Positions 18,696 to 26,992 of a stretch of DNA of 64,000 nucleotides are shown here, piece by piece. The DNA is from Chloracidobacterium sp. N. GTDB taxonomy: Bacteria > Acidobacteriota > Blastocatellia > Chloracidobacteriales > Chloracidobacteriaceae. The first letter of the stretch is position 1, and every line of letters begins with the position of its first letter. Below the pieces are notes generated by a model. It was not told the DNA's origin, made no database searches, and saw nothing but the letters and a program-made list of their open reading frames with translations. The stretch is taken from contig NZ_CP072642.1 of assembly GCF_018304765.1 (NCBI RefSeq), forward strand, positions 1,099,501 to 1,163,500, written 5' to 3'. Made by a program: the position numbers and the translations under genes.

Positions 18696-18808
18696 GTCAT
18701 CGGGAAGCCGTCGGCCGGCTGTTCAGGCTTTGTGGGACAGGCTGTTATATGCCGGGGGACGTGAGAACAGGGACACTGCCCACCAGATGTGAGTGATGGC
18801 TTCACCGT

Positions 18809-19495
18809 TTAGATGTTCATGGCCCAGCGGGGCAGAATTTTTGGGTCATCGTACCATGTCAGCAGCGGAACGGGCAGGTGATACACGCCTTCAAGCCGGA
18901 TGACTTCCGAACCTTCCAGCGCCATGCAGGGTTCCGGCACGATGCCATCGCCCCAGACATCCCCCGGCGCACCCAGCAGGCTTTCATACAGGGCATAGGC
19001 TGTCCGTTCAGCCAGCGTTCCTTCACGGTTGCCCCGGATGTACCGGCTGATCACGCTCACATAGCGGATTTTCGGAGCAAAAAACGCGCCGGGATAGTGC
19101 TCATTGGCCCAGCGGGTCGAGACCGAACTGGCCGGGGCCGAGCTGTGGTGCGGCGTGCCAAGGCAGACCAGCGTGGTGACGAAGCGATGGCCGGCGTAAT
19201 GGCGTCCGCAGTAGTCATCCTCGCCGAGAAACTTCCGTGTCAGCCGCCCGCCGGCGCTGTGGCCGATGACCGTGACCGGCGCACCGGTCTGTTCAGCGAC
19301 GGTTTCAATGCACTGCGCGATCACGTCAATGACCGGGCGGAAGTTGGCCCCGGAGGACTGCCACCAGTGGTACGGCTCGATGGGAGCAATCCACACCTGC
19401 CGGTTGAAGGGTTCGGCCCGCAGACGGTTGGCAAGGGGAAGATAAGCCCGCCATTCAAGGAAGTGACCGGCAACGATGACAATGGGGGAAGGCAT
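18809..19495 (-). CDS. lipase-like alpha/beta hydrolase
   Basis: A 228-residue hydrolase. VIGHSAGG near residue 85 is the Ser nucleophile elbow, and the N-terminus MPSPIVIVAGHFLEWRAYLP looks like the first strand plus oxyanion loop of lipases related to PGAP1 or DUF676. A final His in GVYHLPVP could complete the triad. The open frame continues upstream to 20257, but that part overlaps the methyltransferase on the other strand and is not coding. Similar hydrolases occur in cyanobacteria; the substrate is unknown. It lies 113 bases downstream of the big kinase gene start region and may form its own unit. Confidence 0.72.
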   Translation of the reverse strand: MPSPIVIVAGHFLEWRAYLPLANRLRAEPFNRQVWIAPIEPYHWWQSSGANFRPVIDVIAQCIETVAEQTGAPVTVIGHSAGGRLTRKFLGEDDYCGRHYAGHRFVTTLVCLGTPHHSSAPASSVSTRWANEHYPGAFFAPKIRYVSVISRYIRGNREGTLAERTAYALYESLLGAPGDVWGDGIVPEPCMALEGSEVIRLEGVYHLPVPLLTWYDDPKILPRWAMNI

Positions 19496-19632
19496 GGTTG
19501 TGTTGGGAACGGGCTGGCGGGTGACGTTCCGGGTTGCGTTTCCCCGGACTGTTGTTGAATATAGCGCATACACACGCTGTGGCCGCCGCTTTTGCCCATT
19601 TGTGGGCTGCCTGCCAGGTTTGGCGGTCTTGT

Positions 19633-19705
19633 TTTCCAGGGCCTGATTTCGAGGGCCTGACTTTCCAGGGACTAAACCAGGGTTTCGAGCCAGGGGTTTC
19701 CAGGG
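19633..19705. repeat. short iterated motif upstream of the methyltransferase
   Basis: TTTCCAGGG occurs three times (19633-19641, 19662-19670, 19697-19705), TTTCGAG twice (19647 and 19683) and GGCCTGA twice, all within 75 bases ending just before the ribosome-binding site at 19717-19721. The rest of the 19496-19732 gap shows nothing further. Confidence 0.5.
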
Positions 19706-19732
19706 GAACTTCCGCTGGAGGTAGTGTGTGTC

Positions 19733-20710
19733 GTGACCCTCGATACCGTCGTGCACGGCGATTGCCTGGCCGTGTTGCGCCAACTGCCGTCGGAAATGGC
19801 TGACCTGACCTTTGCCGACCCGCCTTTCAATCTGTCCAAAAAATACCGGAGCTATGATGACCAGCGGAGCAGTGACGAATATCTCGACTGGTGTCGGCGG
19901 TGGTTGCAGGAACTGCTCCGCATCACCAAACCAACGGGGAGCATCGTGGTTCATAACATTCCCCGGTGGTTGACTCACTACGCCGCCTTTCTCAACGAAA
20001 GAGCTGACTTCCGCCACTGGATTGCCTGGGAGGCGCTGGGGATGCCGTTGGGAAAGACGCTCATGCCGCGTCACTACGGCATTCTGTTTTATGCACGGGA
20101 CAAACGGCAGCAGAAGTTTTATGAAATCCGCCACCCGCACCGGCGCTGTCGCAAGTGTGGTGTCCTGCACCGGGACTATGGCGGGAAAAAACACGGGTTG
20201 CATCCTTTCGGGCCGCTCGTTTCGGATGTCTGGAGTGACCTCCACCGTGTCAAGCATGCCTCACGCCGTGACTCGCATCCCTGCCAACTGCCGGAAACCC
20301 TGCTCGAACGGCTGCTGCTGATGACGACCGACGCCGGAGATGTCGTCGTTGATCCCTTTGCCGGCACGGGCACGACGCTGGTTGCCGCCAAAAAGCTGGG
20401 GCGGCGCTATCTGGGGATTGAGATTGACGCCGGCTATGTCGCCGTAGCCCGCGAACGGTTGTCCCAGACCCAGGCCACGTCACGGATTGGGGAAGTCTGG
20501 GTCAGTCAGGTACGTGGTGCTCTGGTGACGATTCGGGATTGCGACTGGCCCTATCTGCAAGCGTACTACGCCATTCCTGCGTCAGCCGCCGCCATCGAGG
20601 CGGCTCCGATTGCTTTTGACCAGCGGTTGGCGCCCATGATTGCGCGGTCAGGCCCGACGCTGACGGAAACTTCAGCCACGCCAGCCATGCGCCGGCGAAA
20701 AACGGCTTGA
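19733..20710 (+). CDS. DNA N6-adenine/N4-cytosine methyltransferase (orphan)
   Basis: About 325 residues with catalytic motif IV DPPF near residue 30 and SAM motif I DPFAGTGTT near residue 210. This is the beta-class order of the N6_N4_Mtase family. The middle holds CRKCG followed by a His/Gly-rich stretch, possibly a small zinc site. The GTG at 19733 is 11 bases after GGAGG; an in-frame GTG at 19724 is too close to it. No restriction endonuclease or specificity gene is adjacent, so it is probably a regulatory or solitary methyltransferase. The last 80 residues are not part of the catalytic fold I recognise. Confidence 0.85.
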   Translation: MTLDTVVHGDCLAVLRQLPSEMADLTFADPPFNLSKKYRSYDDQRSSDEYLDWCRRWLQELLRITKPTGSIVVHNIPRWLTHYAAFLNERADFRHWIAWEALGMPLGKTLMPRHYGILFYARDKRQQKFYEIRHPHRRCRKCGVLHRDYGGKKHGLHPFGPLVSDVWSDLHRVKHASRRDSHPCQLPETLLERLLLMTTDAGDVVVDPFAGTGTTLVAAKKLGRRYLGIEIDAGYVAVARERLSQTQATSRIGEVWVSQVRGALVTIRDCDWPYLQAYYAIPASAAAIEAAPIAFDQRLAPMIARSGPTLTETSATPAMRRRKTA

Positions 20711-20784
20711 CCGGGAAACGGGTTGTTGCACAGGCTGCATTTCCAGTCTGCCGTTGCGTGGAAAGGCAGCACGGAACCCAGCCC

Positions 20785-22368
20785 ATGTCCCTGTCTGTCA
20801 CCAGTGGTTTGCGTCTGCCCTTTGCCGTTTGGGGGCCGCTGGCTGCCGCCAGCCTGTTTCCGGTCTGGTGTGGCTGGGGGCAGGGGTTCAACCTCAACGA
20901 CGACGCCTACATCACCCTGACCTACGCCAAAAATCTGGCTGCCGGACGTGGTTTTGTGTTCAACCACCCGCCGCCCACCTTTGGCACGACGACCCCGCTG
21001 CTCACTCTGCTCGTCGCGGCGCTGGCGGCGCTGCTGCGCCAGATTCCGGTGGATGTGGTGGCTGTGTGGGCAACGGTGCTGGCGTGGCTGGCGGCCGGGT
21101 GGATGTTCTGGGTGTTTCGCCGGGTCTGGCATCTGGATGACCGGTCAGCCTGCCTTGTGGCGGTGTCCGTGCTGCTTGGTGGCTGGGCCGGGCCGCTGGG
21201 GGTTCTCGGCTCGGAGGTCTTTCTGTTTCACGCTTTGTTGATCCTTGCCCTGTCACTGCACCTGGCCGGGAAAGCCTTTCCGGCCGGAATCGTGGCCGGG
21301 TTGCTGTTTCTGACCCGTGGCGAAGGCGTGCTGGTTCTGGGGGTCATGGGGCTGTCCCTGGGGTATCGCCGGTTCGTCGGTTCCGAAGGTGAGTCAGAAC
21401 CGGAAGACTGGCGGGACTGGGGCAAGTATTTCCTCGCGCACGTCGGGCGGCTGCTGGCCGGTTTTATGCTGGTGTTGACGGTATGGGCGATCTATGCCTA
21501 CCGCACCTTTGGGCAGGTACTGCCGGCGACGCTGGCCGCCAAGCGAACTCAGGTGGCGTTGGGATGGCCGAGCTTCACGCATGAGCTGCTGACCAACTGG
21601 TGGCGCACCTGGGGCGGGGCAAGCGTGGGGCATCCCCTGCTGGGTTTGTGGTGGGTGCTGGTCGTCGTGGGGTTGGTGACGGCCCTCCGGTGGCGGCCCC
21701 GCTGGGGACTGTTTCCCCTGTGGCTCGTGGGGTATGTGGGGGGATATGTCGTGCTGGGGGTGGCCGGTTACTGGTGGTATCAGGTGCCGGTCTTTCTTTC
21801 GCTTCAGGTACTGTTTGCGCTGGGGTTGGTCACGTGTTGGGAAATGCTTGAAAGGCGTTTCACGCGGTATGGACACCGGATGGGGCTGGCTGTCGCCATC
21901 TGTGGGTTGGCCTGGATACTGTGGCCGGCCGCCAGAGCCGTGGTCATGTACGATGGCGACTGGCGGGCGGCTTCCTACCGGACGCTGGCGGCCTGGTTGC
22001 GTGTCCATGCCCGACCCGCGGACCGGGTTGCCTTTCATGAAGTCGGCTACCTGGGGTTTTACAGCGAGCAGCGCATCGTGGATTTGTGCGGTCTGACGAC
22101 GCCGGAAGTTCTGCCGCACTTTGCCCGCCGGGACCTGACCTGGCCCCTGCGGACCCTGCTCCCGGAGTGGTATGTTGCCAGTCCCACGTGGGACATCCTG
22201 CCGGCGCTGCGTGAAGACGGTTGGCTGGACCGGCACTACCGCCGCGTCGCCGCCCTGCCGGCCCCCGATGGCGGGCAACTCCAGATTTTTCAACGCTTTG
22301 AGTCTCCTGAAAGCCAGGTGAACCACCATGCCGACGTTGACGCTGGGCTATTCGCCCTGTCCGAATGA
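20785..22368 (+). CDS. GT-C fold membrane glycosyltransferase
   Basis: A 527-residue protein with about ten or more membrane segments. The first loop reads NLNDDAYITLTYAKNLAAG, the acidic DD motif of polyprenyl-phosphate-sugar dependent GT-C enzymes, as in AftB-like arabinosyltransferases and ArnT or PMT relatives. A soluble C-terminal domain begins near residue 400. It probably transfers a sugar from a lipid carrier on the outer face of the membrane. I preferred the ATG at 20785 over the TTG that overlaps the methyltransferase stop. Its 3' end overlaps mqnD by 41 bases in another frame. Confidence 0.75.
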   Translation: MSLSVTSGLRLPFAVWGPLAAASLFPVWCGWGQGFNLNDDAYITLTYAKNLAAGRGFVFNHPPPTFGTTTPLLTLLVAALAALLRQIPVDVVAVWATVLAWLAAGWMFWVFRRVWHLDDRSACLVAVSVLLGGWAGPLGVLGSEVFLFHALLILALSLHLAGKAFPAGIVAGLLFLTRGEGVLVLGVMGLSLGYRRFVGSEGESEPEDWRDWGKYFLAHVGRLLAGFMLVLTVWAIYAYRTFGQVLPATLAAKRTQVALGWPSFTHELLTNWWRTWGGASVGHPLLGLWWVLVVVGLVTALRWRPRWGLFPLWLVGYVGGYVVLGVAGYWWYQVPVFLSLQVLFALGLVTCWEMLERRFTRYGHRMGLAVAICGLAWILWPAARAVVMYDGDWRAASYRTLAAWLRVHARPADRVAFHEVGYLGFYSEQRIVDLCGLTTPEVLPHFARRDLTWPLRTLLPEWYVASPTWDILPALREDGWLDRHYRRVAALPAPDGGQLQIFQRFESPESQVNHHADVDAGLFALSE

Positions 22369-23158
22369 TACGTACATTTTTGGCGCGCTGGCCTTGGGGA
22401 TTGTCCGCGTTCCGGGGTTGGCGTTCGACATCCGGCTGGCCGACGTTCAGACCCTCAACGAGTGGGCGCTGGAAGGCCGGCTGGATGTCACGAAGCTTTC
22501 GTTTGCGGCGTGGCTGACGCCGGAGGTCTCGGCGCCGTACGCCCTGCTGGAAGTCGGCGCGGCGCTCGGACGCAACTGCGGCCCACTGGTCGTTGCCCGT
22601 GAGCCAATGGAACTGGGGACACTACGCAACAAGCAGGTGGTGACTCCGGGAAGGTTGACGACGGCCCACCTGCTGCTGCGTCTTTTCACCGGCGACGCGC
22701 CGATTGCTGCTGAACTGCCGTTTGAGCGCATCATGCCGGCGGTGGCCGGGGGGCTTTACGATGCCGGCGTCATCATTCACGAAAGCCGCTTTGTCTATCC
22801 AGACTTTGGGTTGGTCTGCCTGGTGGATTTGGGCGAATGGTGGGAACGTCAGACCGGGCTGCCCCTGCCGCTGGGGTGCATTGCCGCCCGGCAGACTCTG
22901 GATGACACCACGCAGGCGCTTGTGACCCGGGCCATTCGGGAAAGTCTGGTCTATGCCGATGCCCATCCAGAGGTCATCTGGCCCTACATTGCTGCTCACG
23001 CGCAGGAAATGTCGGCGGAAGTTCAGGCGCAGCACATTGCCCTCTACGTCAACGATTTCACGCGGGAATTGGGCGCCGAGGGCCGGCAGGCCATCGAAAC
23101 CCTGCACCAGTATGCCCGGCGACTGGCATCACCGCCGGGTGCCAGCCAGGCGGTTTAG
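22328..23158 (+). CDS. mqnD: 1,4-dihydroxy-6-naphthoate synthase
   Basis: A 276-residue periplasmic-binding-protein-fold enzyme of the futalosine menaquinone pathway, which turns cyclic dehypoxanthine futalosine into 1,4-dihydroxy-6-naphthoate. The N-terminus LGYSPCPNDTYIFGAL is the family hallmark, followed by SFAAW and the GRLTTAHLLLRLF stretch. Presence of MqnD means menaquinone is made by the futalosine route rather than through MenF/MenD. Other mqn genes are not in the window. The start lies inside the preceding glycosyltransferase gene, so translation may be coupled. Confidence 0.93.
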   Translation: MPTLTLGYSPCPNDTYIFGALALGIVRVPGLAFDIRLADVQTLNEWALEGRLDVTKLSFAAWLTPEVSAPYALLEVGAALGRNCGPLVVAREPMELGTLRNKQVVTPGRLTTAHLLLRLFTGDAPIAAELPFERIMPAVAGGLYDAGVIIHESRFVYPDFGLVCLVDLGEWWERQTGLPLPLGCIAARQTLDDTTQALVTRAIRESLVYADAHPEVIWPYIAAHAQEMSAEVQAQHIALYVNDFTRELGAEGRQAIETLHQYARRLASPPGASQAV

Positions 23159-23703
23159 CCGGGTGGCAGCCATGAAAGCACCATGGCGGTGACGAGTCCG
23201 GTGGGTGGCTCGTTGAAGAAATCGAAGCCGCTGACGCGCCTGAACCCCAAGGCTTCGAGGCCACGGTAGCGCGCCAGTCCCGTAACCCGTGACCAGTAGG
23301 CAAGCACGGTTCTGGCCCCGGCCGCGCGGGCGGCTGCCAGCCGGATGTCGTCGAAGCGCCGGCTCAGTCCCTGACGGCGGACGTCAGGGTGCACCACCAG
23401 CCGGTTGAGGGAAGCAATGGGTGGCGTGAGCTCGACGGGAAGCTGGGCAAACAGGTGTCCGCCGGGAGCTTCTGCAAGGCGTTCGTGGATGGAAAGCCGT
23501 CCAGCGGCAACCAGTCGCGCGCCGGCAAAAGCCGCCCAGTGCCGGAACGGTGGCTGTTCCTCGCCGGGATCACACCACTGGCCGTCAGGAAAAACGGTTG
23601 CCGGAAGCCCGGTTGTCATCCAGCACTCCGCACGCAGGCGCTGAATGCGCCGGATGGTGTCGGGGTCGGTCACTTCCGCAATGCGAAGCTCGTCATTGAT
23701 CAC
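23155..23703 (-). CDS. GNAT-family N-acetyltransferase
   Basis: A 182-residue protein with the GNAT core: the strand SLNRLVVHPDVRRQGLSRR carries the acetyl-CoA pyrophosphate loop (R/Q-x-x-G-x-G/S), followed by RAAGARTVLAYWS and the C-terminal GFRRVSGFDFF. It starts with GTG at 23703, nine bases after AGGAGA. Acyl-homoserine-lactone synthase-like or amino-acyl substrates are both conceivable; none can be inferred. Its last codons overlap the mqnD stop by four bases on the opposite strand. Confidence 0.75.
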   Translation of the reverse strand: MINDELRIAEVTDPDTIRRIQRLRAECWMTTGLPATVFPDGQWCDPGEEQPPFRHWAAFAGARLVAAGRLSIHERLAEAPGGHLFAQLPVELTPPIASLNRLVVHPDVRRQGLSRRFDDIRLAAARAAGARTVLAYWSRVTGLARYRGLEALGFRRVSGFDFFNEPPTGLVTAMVLSWLPPG

Positions 23704-23835
23704 GGCGTGTGTTCTCCTGGCAACCAGAGTGGATCGTGTCCCAGCGTGGGCCAGCGGCACCGGATGACCGGAGTACCGCCGGGAATAGGGCATTGCCGGG
23801 AGAGGTTGACCAGCACCCGCGTGGTGTGGGGCAGG

Positions 23836-25200
23836 CTATGCTGACTGGCGTGGCGCAACGGTAAAGGTTGGAATACTCCCGCCGCCAGCGCTGACATTGA
23901 TGACGGCGCTCTGGGATGTCCGCACGACCGCTCCGGCAATCTGCCCGCCAAGGTAGAACGGGTTGGCGTTGTATTTCATCGGCTCAAACGTGAATGTCCC
24001 GTCCGCGTGATGAATCGGGAAGGTCTCGACGGGTGTTGCCACCCGTTGCTGCACCACCCAGAGGGCATCATCCCGGACGGCCCGGCGCAGCGCCTGCTCC
24101 CATGTGGCGTCATCGGTTTCGCTGCCGACATAGACATTGGTTCCGCCATAGGCATCGGCCGGTTTGAGTACGAATGCTGCGCGGTGACAGGCGACATGCT
24201 CGCACAGGTCCACGCGCTGGCCATTGGGCAGGGTGGTGTGCTGCTCCGCCACGATGCGCGTCCAGGGAAGATGCTTCAGCAGCGTGGCGCGGGCCTCGTC
24301 AGAGAGAAAGGAAAGCTGGGATGGGTCGGTGAGAAAAGCGAAGAAAGCTTTGTTTTCGCTGACGCGACAGCGGAACGAGTTGATGAAGCAGGCCGCCCGG
24401 ATTTCGTAGGCCGTTGTGAAGTCACGGGTTTCATCGAGTCTGGTCAGCAGTTCACTCGTCACGACGCGCCGGTAAACAATATCCAGGCGGGTATCCCCGG
24501 CGTAGAGCCGGCCGTCCCGCAGTTCGACTTCGCGCGGATCGGCAATGACCGCGTGGTAGCCTTCGCGGATGAAGTAGTCCCGCAGGATGATCTGGTCGGC
24601 GGACGTGCGAACGTCCGTCCAGTCCACGATCCCGATGTTGGGATGTTCCTGCCCGCCAAAGTCGCGGTAGGTCGTGAGCAGCGCCGCCAGCAGCGCCGGA
24701 CGTGGTTCGTCGGATTCGAGGACATACTGTTCGGCAAAACGCCGGACGATGGGCAAATCCAGATAAATTTCCGTCATCGCGGCCGAATAGCCGACACCGG
24801 CCGGTGCATCGTGGTTGAATTCCAGGAAAAATATGCCGTCTGGCGTTGGAAAAGCGTCCAGACGGGTCCAGACCACCGGGTTGTCATAGCCTGGATCGGT
24901 TCGCAGCAACTGGCGCTCGGCATCCTGAATGCGGAGCGCCTCAAAAAGGGCTTCCCGGTTGCCCCCGAACAGCCCTTTTTCAGCCGCAAGGGCGGCGTGA
25001 AGCACACTGGCGGCAGCCGTTTCAAGCTGGCGGCGCTGCTCGCGGGAAAAGAAGTGTGGACGCAGATGGGCTGGCATCGCTTTGCCGGCAAACAGGATGC
25101 CACGGGCGATGAAGGCAGCATCAAGTTGTTCGACAGCCGCCCGGGCCGCCACAACATCTTCCATAATGAGCCGGTGAAAGTCATCAATAGCAGGTTGCAT
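23836..25200 (-). CDS. circularly permuted ATP-grasp protein
   Basis: A 454-residue cytosolic protein with ATP-grasp features: FLEFNHDAPAGVGYSAA near residue 125, the nucleotide-binding Lys in FVLKPADAYGGTNVYVG near residue 345, and late acidic and Asn residues in FTFEPMKYNANPFYL. The order of elements resembles the circularly permuted ATP-grasp type 2 and glutathionylspermidine-synthase-like families, which ligate a carboxylate to an amine. No peptide-synthesis partner is adjacent, and the substrate is unknown. It lies 30 bases downstream of the DUF4870 gene stop and could be the last gene of the kinase/HtrA operon. Confidence 0.65.
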   Translation of the reverse strand: MQPAIDDFHRLIMEDVVAARAAVEQLDAAFIARGILFAGKAMPAHLRPHFFSREQRRQLETAAASVLHAALAAEKGLFGGNREALFEALRIQDAERQLLRTDPGYDNPVVWTRLDAFPTPDGIFFLEFNHDAPAGVGYSAAMTEIYLDLPIVRRFAEQYVLESDEPRPALLAALLTTYRDFGGQEHPNIGIVDWTDVRTSADQIILRDYFIREGYHAVIADPREVELRDGRLYAGDTRLDIVYRRVVTSELLTRLDETRDFTTAYEIRAACFINSFRCRVSENKAFFAFLTDPSQLSFLSDEARATLLKHLPWTRIVAEQHTTLPNGQRVDLCEHVACHRAAFVLKPADAYGGTNVYVGSETDDATWEQALRRAVRDDALWVVQQRVATPVETFPIHHADGTFTFEPMKYNANPFYLGGQIAGAVVRTSQSAVINVSAGGGSIPTFTVAPRQSA

Positions 25201-25230
25201 GGCGGATAGACACAGCCGATTTCAGCCGGC

Positions 25231-25680
25231 TTACGATTGCTTTTCAGCCAAATCGCCCAGGAGCGGCAGCTTGGTCATTTCATTACCGTACGCCTTGACC
25301 ATCAGGAAAATGGAAGCGCCAAGGGAGGCCAGAAAAATAACCAGGCCAAAAAGCGTCGAAAGCAGCGACAGAACACCGCTGATTTGACCGAGCACCCTGC
25401 CCAGAATTGAGTTCAGAATTTCAATGACGACTACGATGAGGTGAAAAAACAGTCCCTGCCAGGCATGAAACTTGACAAAGCGGTTGGATTTTTCCACGAC
25501 AATAAAAATGATGGACATAATCAGCCCAATACAGCAGGGAGCATAAGCCAGCAGTCCGGCGACATTGGGTTGCAGCCCCAGGGGGCCGGGAGGTTGTCCG
25601 CCGCCAGGCATCATGGGGGACGGCTGGTATGGCTGGGAGGGCGGATAAGGCATCTGCCCGTAGGGATTCTGCGGGGTCAT
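25231..25680 (-). CDS. DUF4870-type small membrane protein
   Basis: A 149-residue protein with a Pro/Gln/Met-rich cytosolic head (residues 1-38) and about three membrane segments from residue 42, including NRFVKFHAWQGLFFHL. That FHAWQ-type motif is typical of the DUF4870/Tic20-like family. Its function is not known. It follows the HtrA protease gene by 72 bases on the same strand. A Pro-rich head next to kinase and protease genes suggests an envelope-stress membrane factor, which is conjecture. Confidence 0.72.
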   Translation of the reverse strand: MTPQNPYGQMPYPPSQPYQPSPMMPGGGQPPGPLGLQPNVAGLLAYAPCCIGLIMSIIFIVVEKSNRFVKFHAWQGLFFHLIVVVIEILNSILGRVLGQISGVLSLLSTLFGLVIFLASLGASIFLMVKAYGNEMTKLPLLGDLAEKQS

Positions 25681-25752
25681 AGGGTAGCAAGGGTCTCCTT
25701 GTGGAGATTACCACTCGGCTGCGAGTGGATGTGGCGGGCTGAAACGCAGGGA

Positions 25753-26787
25753 TTATTTCTTTTCGATGGGGGTGGCGGCAACCGTATATTCTTTTTCTTC
25801 GCGGCGGATGCGAATCTGGATGGCCGTTCCCGGACGGCTGCGGGCAATGAGCCGGTTGAAGTGACCACTCGACATCACTGGCGTTCCCTCGACGGCAACA
25901 ACGATGTCGCCACGTCGCAGACCAGCCTGATCGCCGGGCAGCCCCCGCTCGACCTTTGCCACCCGTACCCCACGGACAGCGCCGGCAAGACCGGTTCCAC
26001 GCCGGTCCAGCGCCGATATATCCACGGCTTCGACGCCAATCGAGCTTCGGCGCACCCGGCCAATCGAACGCAGATCGGGGAGCAGTTCTTTCAGAATGTT
26101 GACCGGAATCGCAAAGCCCAAGCCCTGGCCACGGGCGAGCACGAGCGTGTTGATGCCGATGACCTCGCCTGTGAGCGCCACCAGCGGGCCGCCTGAGTTG
26201 CCAAAGTTGATCGCCGCATCGGTTTGCAGGAAATCATCATAGGCGCCGTCGAGTCCACTCCGCCCCTTGCCGCTGATGATGCCGACCGTCACCGTGTGGT
26301 CGAGTTCAAAGGGGCTGCCAATGGCAATGACCCAGTCGCCGACGCGCACGGCGTCGCTGTCACCGAGCGGCAGCGTTGGAAGGGGTTGCCGGCCGAGGTC
26401 AACTTCCAGCAGAGCCAGATCGGTAGCTTCATCGTAGCCCCGGACACTGGCCGTCAGGATACGACCATCCTGGGTGACGGCCAGAATGGGGCCGCCAATT
26501 TTGAGAGCATCCCGGATGACGTGAAAGTTGGTGACGATTTCGCCTTTGGCGTCGAGGCAGAAGCCACTGCCAATCGAAGTGCCGCCGTCTTCGGAAACCG
26601 ACTGGATGTTGACTACGCCGCCGTTCGTGCGGGCCACAACATCAGCAATGTTGGGAAGCTGCGGCGTCGGGAGCGTTGTCTGTGATTTGGCGCGCGCGCC
26701 GGGTTGTTGTTGCGCAAGGGGAAACGATGCAGGCAAACCCAGCCATATCAGAAGACAGACAGCAAACTGAAGACGGAACAAGGTCAT
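25753..26787 (-). CDS. HtrA/DegP-type S1C serine protease
   Basis: A 344-residue periplasmic protease: signal peptide (residues 1-25), then trypsin-like domain with His in NFHVIRDA, Asp in EATDLALLEVD and the nucleophile in FGNSGGPL, then one PDZ domain (about 245-335) starting IGVEAVDISAL and containing GDQAGLRRGDIVVAVEG. It degrades or refolds damaged envelope proteins. Its ATG overlaps the stop of the small upstream gene (ATGA, 26784-26787), so translation is coupled to the kinase operon. The single PDZ domain resembles DegS and HhoA rather than the two-PDZ DegP. Confidence 0.93.
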   Translation of the reverse strand: MTLFRLQFAVCLLIWLGLPASFPLAQQQPGARAKSQTTLPTPQLPNIADVVARTNGGVVNIQSVSEDGGTSIGSGFCLDAKGEIVTNFHVIRDALKIGGPILAVTQDGRILTASVRGYDEATDLALLEVDLGRQPLPTLPLGDSDAVRVGDWVIAIGSPFELDHTVTVGIISGKGRSGLDGAYDDFLQTDAAINFGNSGGPLVALTGEVIGINTLVLARGQGLGFAIPVNILKELLPDLRSIGRVRRSSIGVEAVDISALDRRGTGLAGAVRGVRVAKVERGLPGDQAGLRRGDIVVAVEGTPVMSSGHFNRLIARSRPGTAIQIRIRREEKEYTVAATPIEKK

Positions 26788-26972
26788 TGGCTCGACGGCG
26801 ATTGCACCCAGAGGGGGAGAGAATCGGAGGTCGGCTCATCGGAGGAAGGCCTGGACGGTGTGTCTTCACGCCGCAGCCGGGCCGCAAGCTGTTCGGCGTC
26901 ATAGCCACAGACTTCGGCAAGTTGTTCCCGAATGGCGTGAAGTTTCTCCAAAAAACGTGGCTTGCGATACAT
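26784..26972 (-). CDS. small conserved-type hypothetical protein in the kinase/HtrA operon
   Basis: A 62-residue protein starting MYRKPRFLEKLHAIREQLAE. This layout (M, aromatic, basic, then a helix with RxIREQ and a following C/N-Y-D) is common in small uncharacterised proteins of cyanobacteria and others, some encoded near toxin genes. A longer frame from 27086 overlaps the kinase and is less likely. It lies 20 bases after the kinase stop and overlaps the htrA start by 4 bases, the main reason for accepting it. The C-terminal half is Pro/Ser/Asp-rich. Confidence 0.6.
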   Translation of the reverse strand: MYRKPRFLEKLHAIREQLAEVCGYDAEQLAARLRREDTPSRPSSDEPTSDSLPLWVQSPSSQ

Positions 26973-26992
26973 CAGCAGTTGGTCTTCCGGCT

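Noticed and set aside
19496-20257. N-terminal extension of the lipase-like frame
   Set aside because: It overlaps the methyltransferase on the other strand, whose catalytic motifs are intact.
24007-25209. A 400-codon plus-strand frame
   Set aside because: It is the shadow of the ATP-grasp gene, without ribosome-binding site or recognisable motif.
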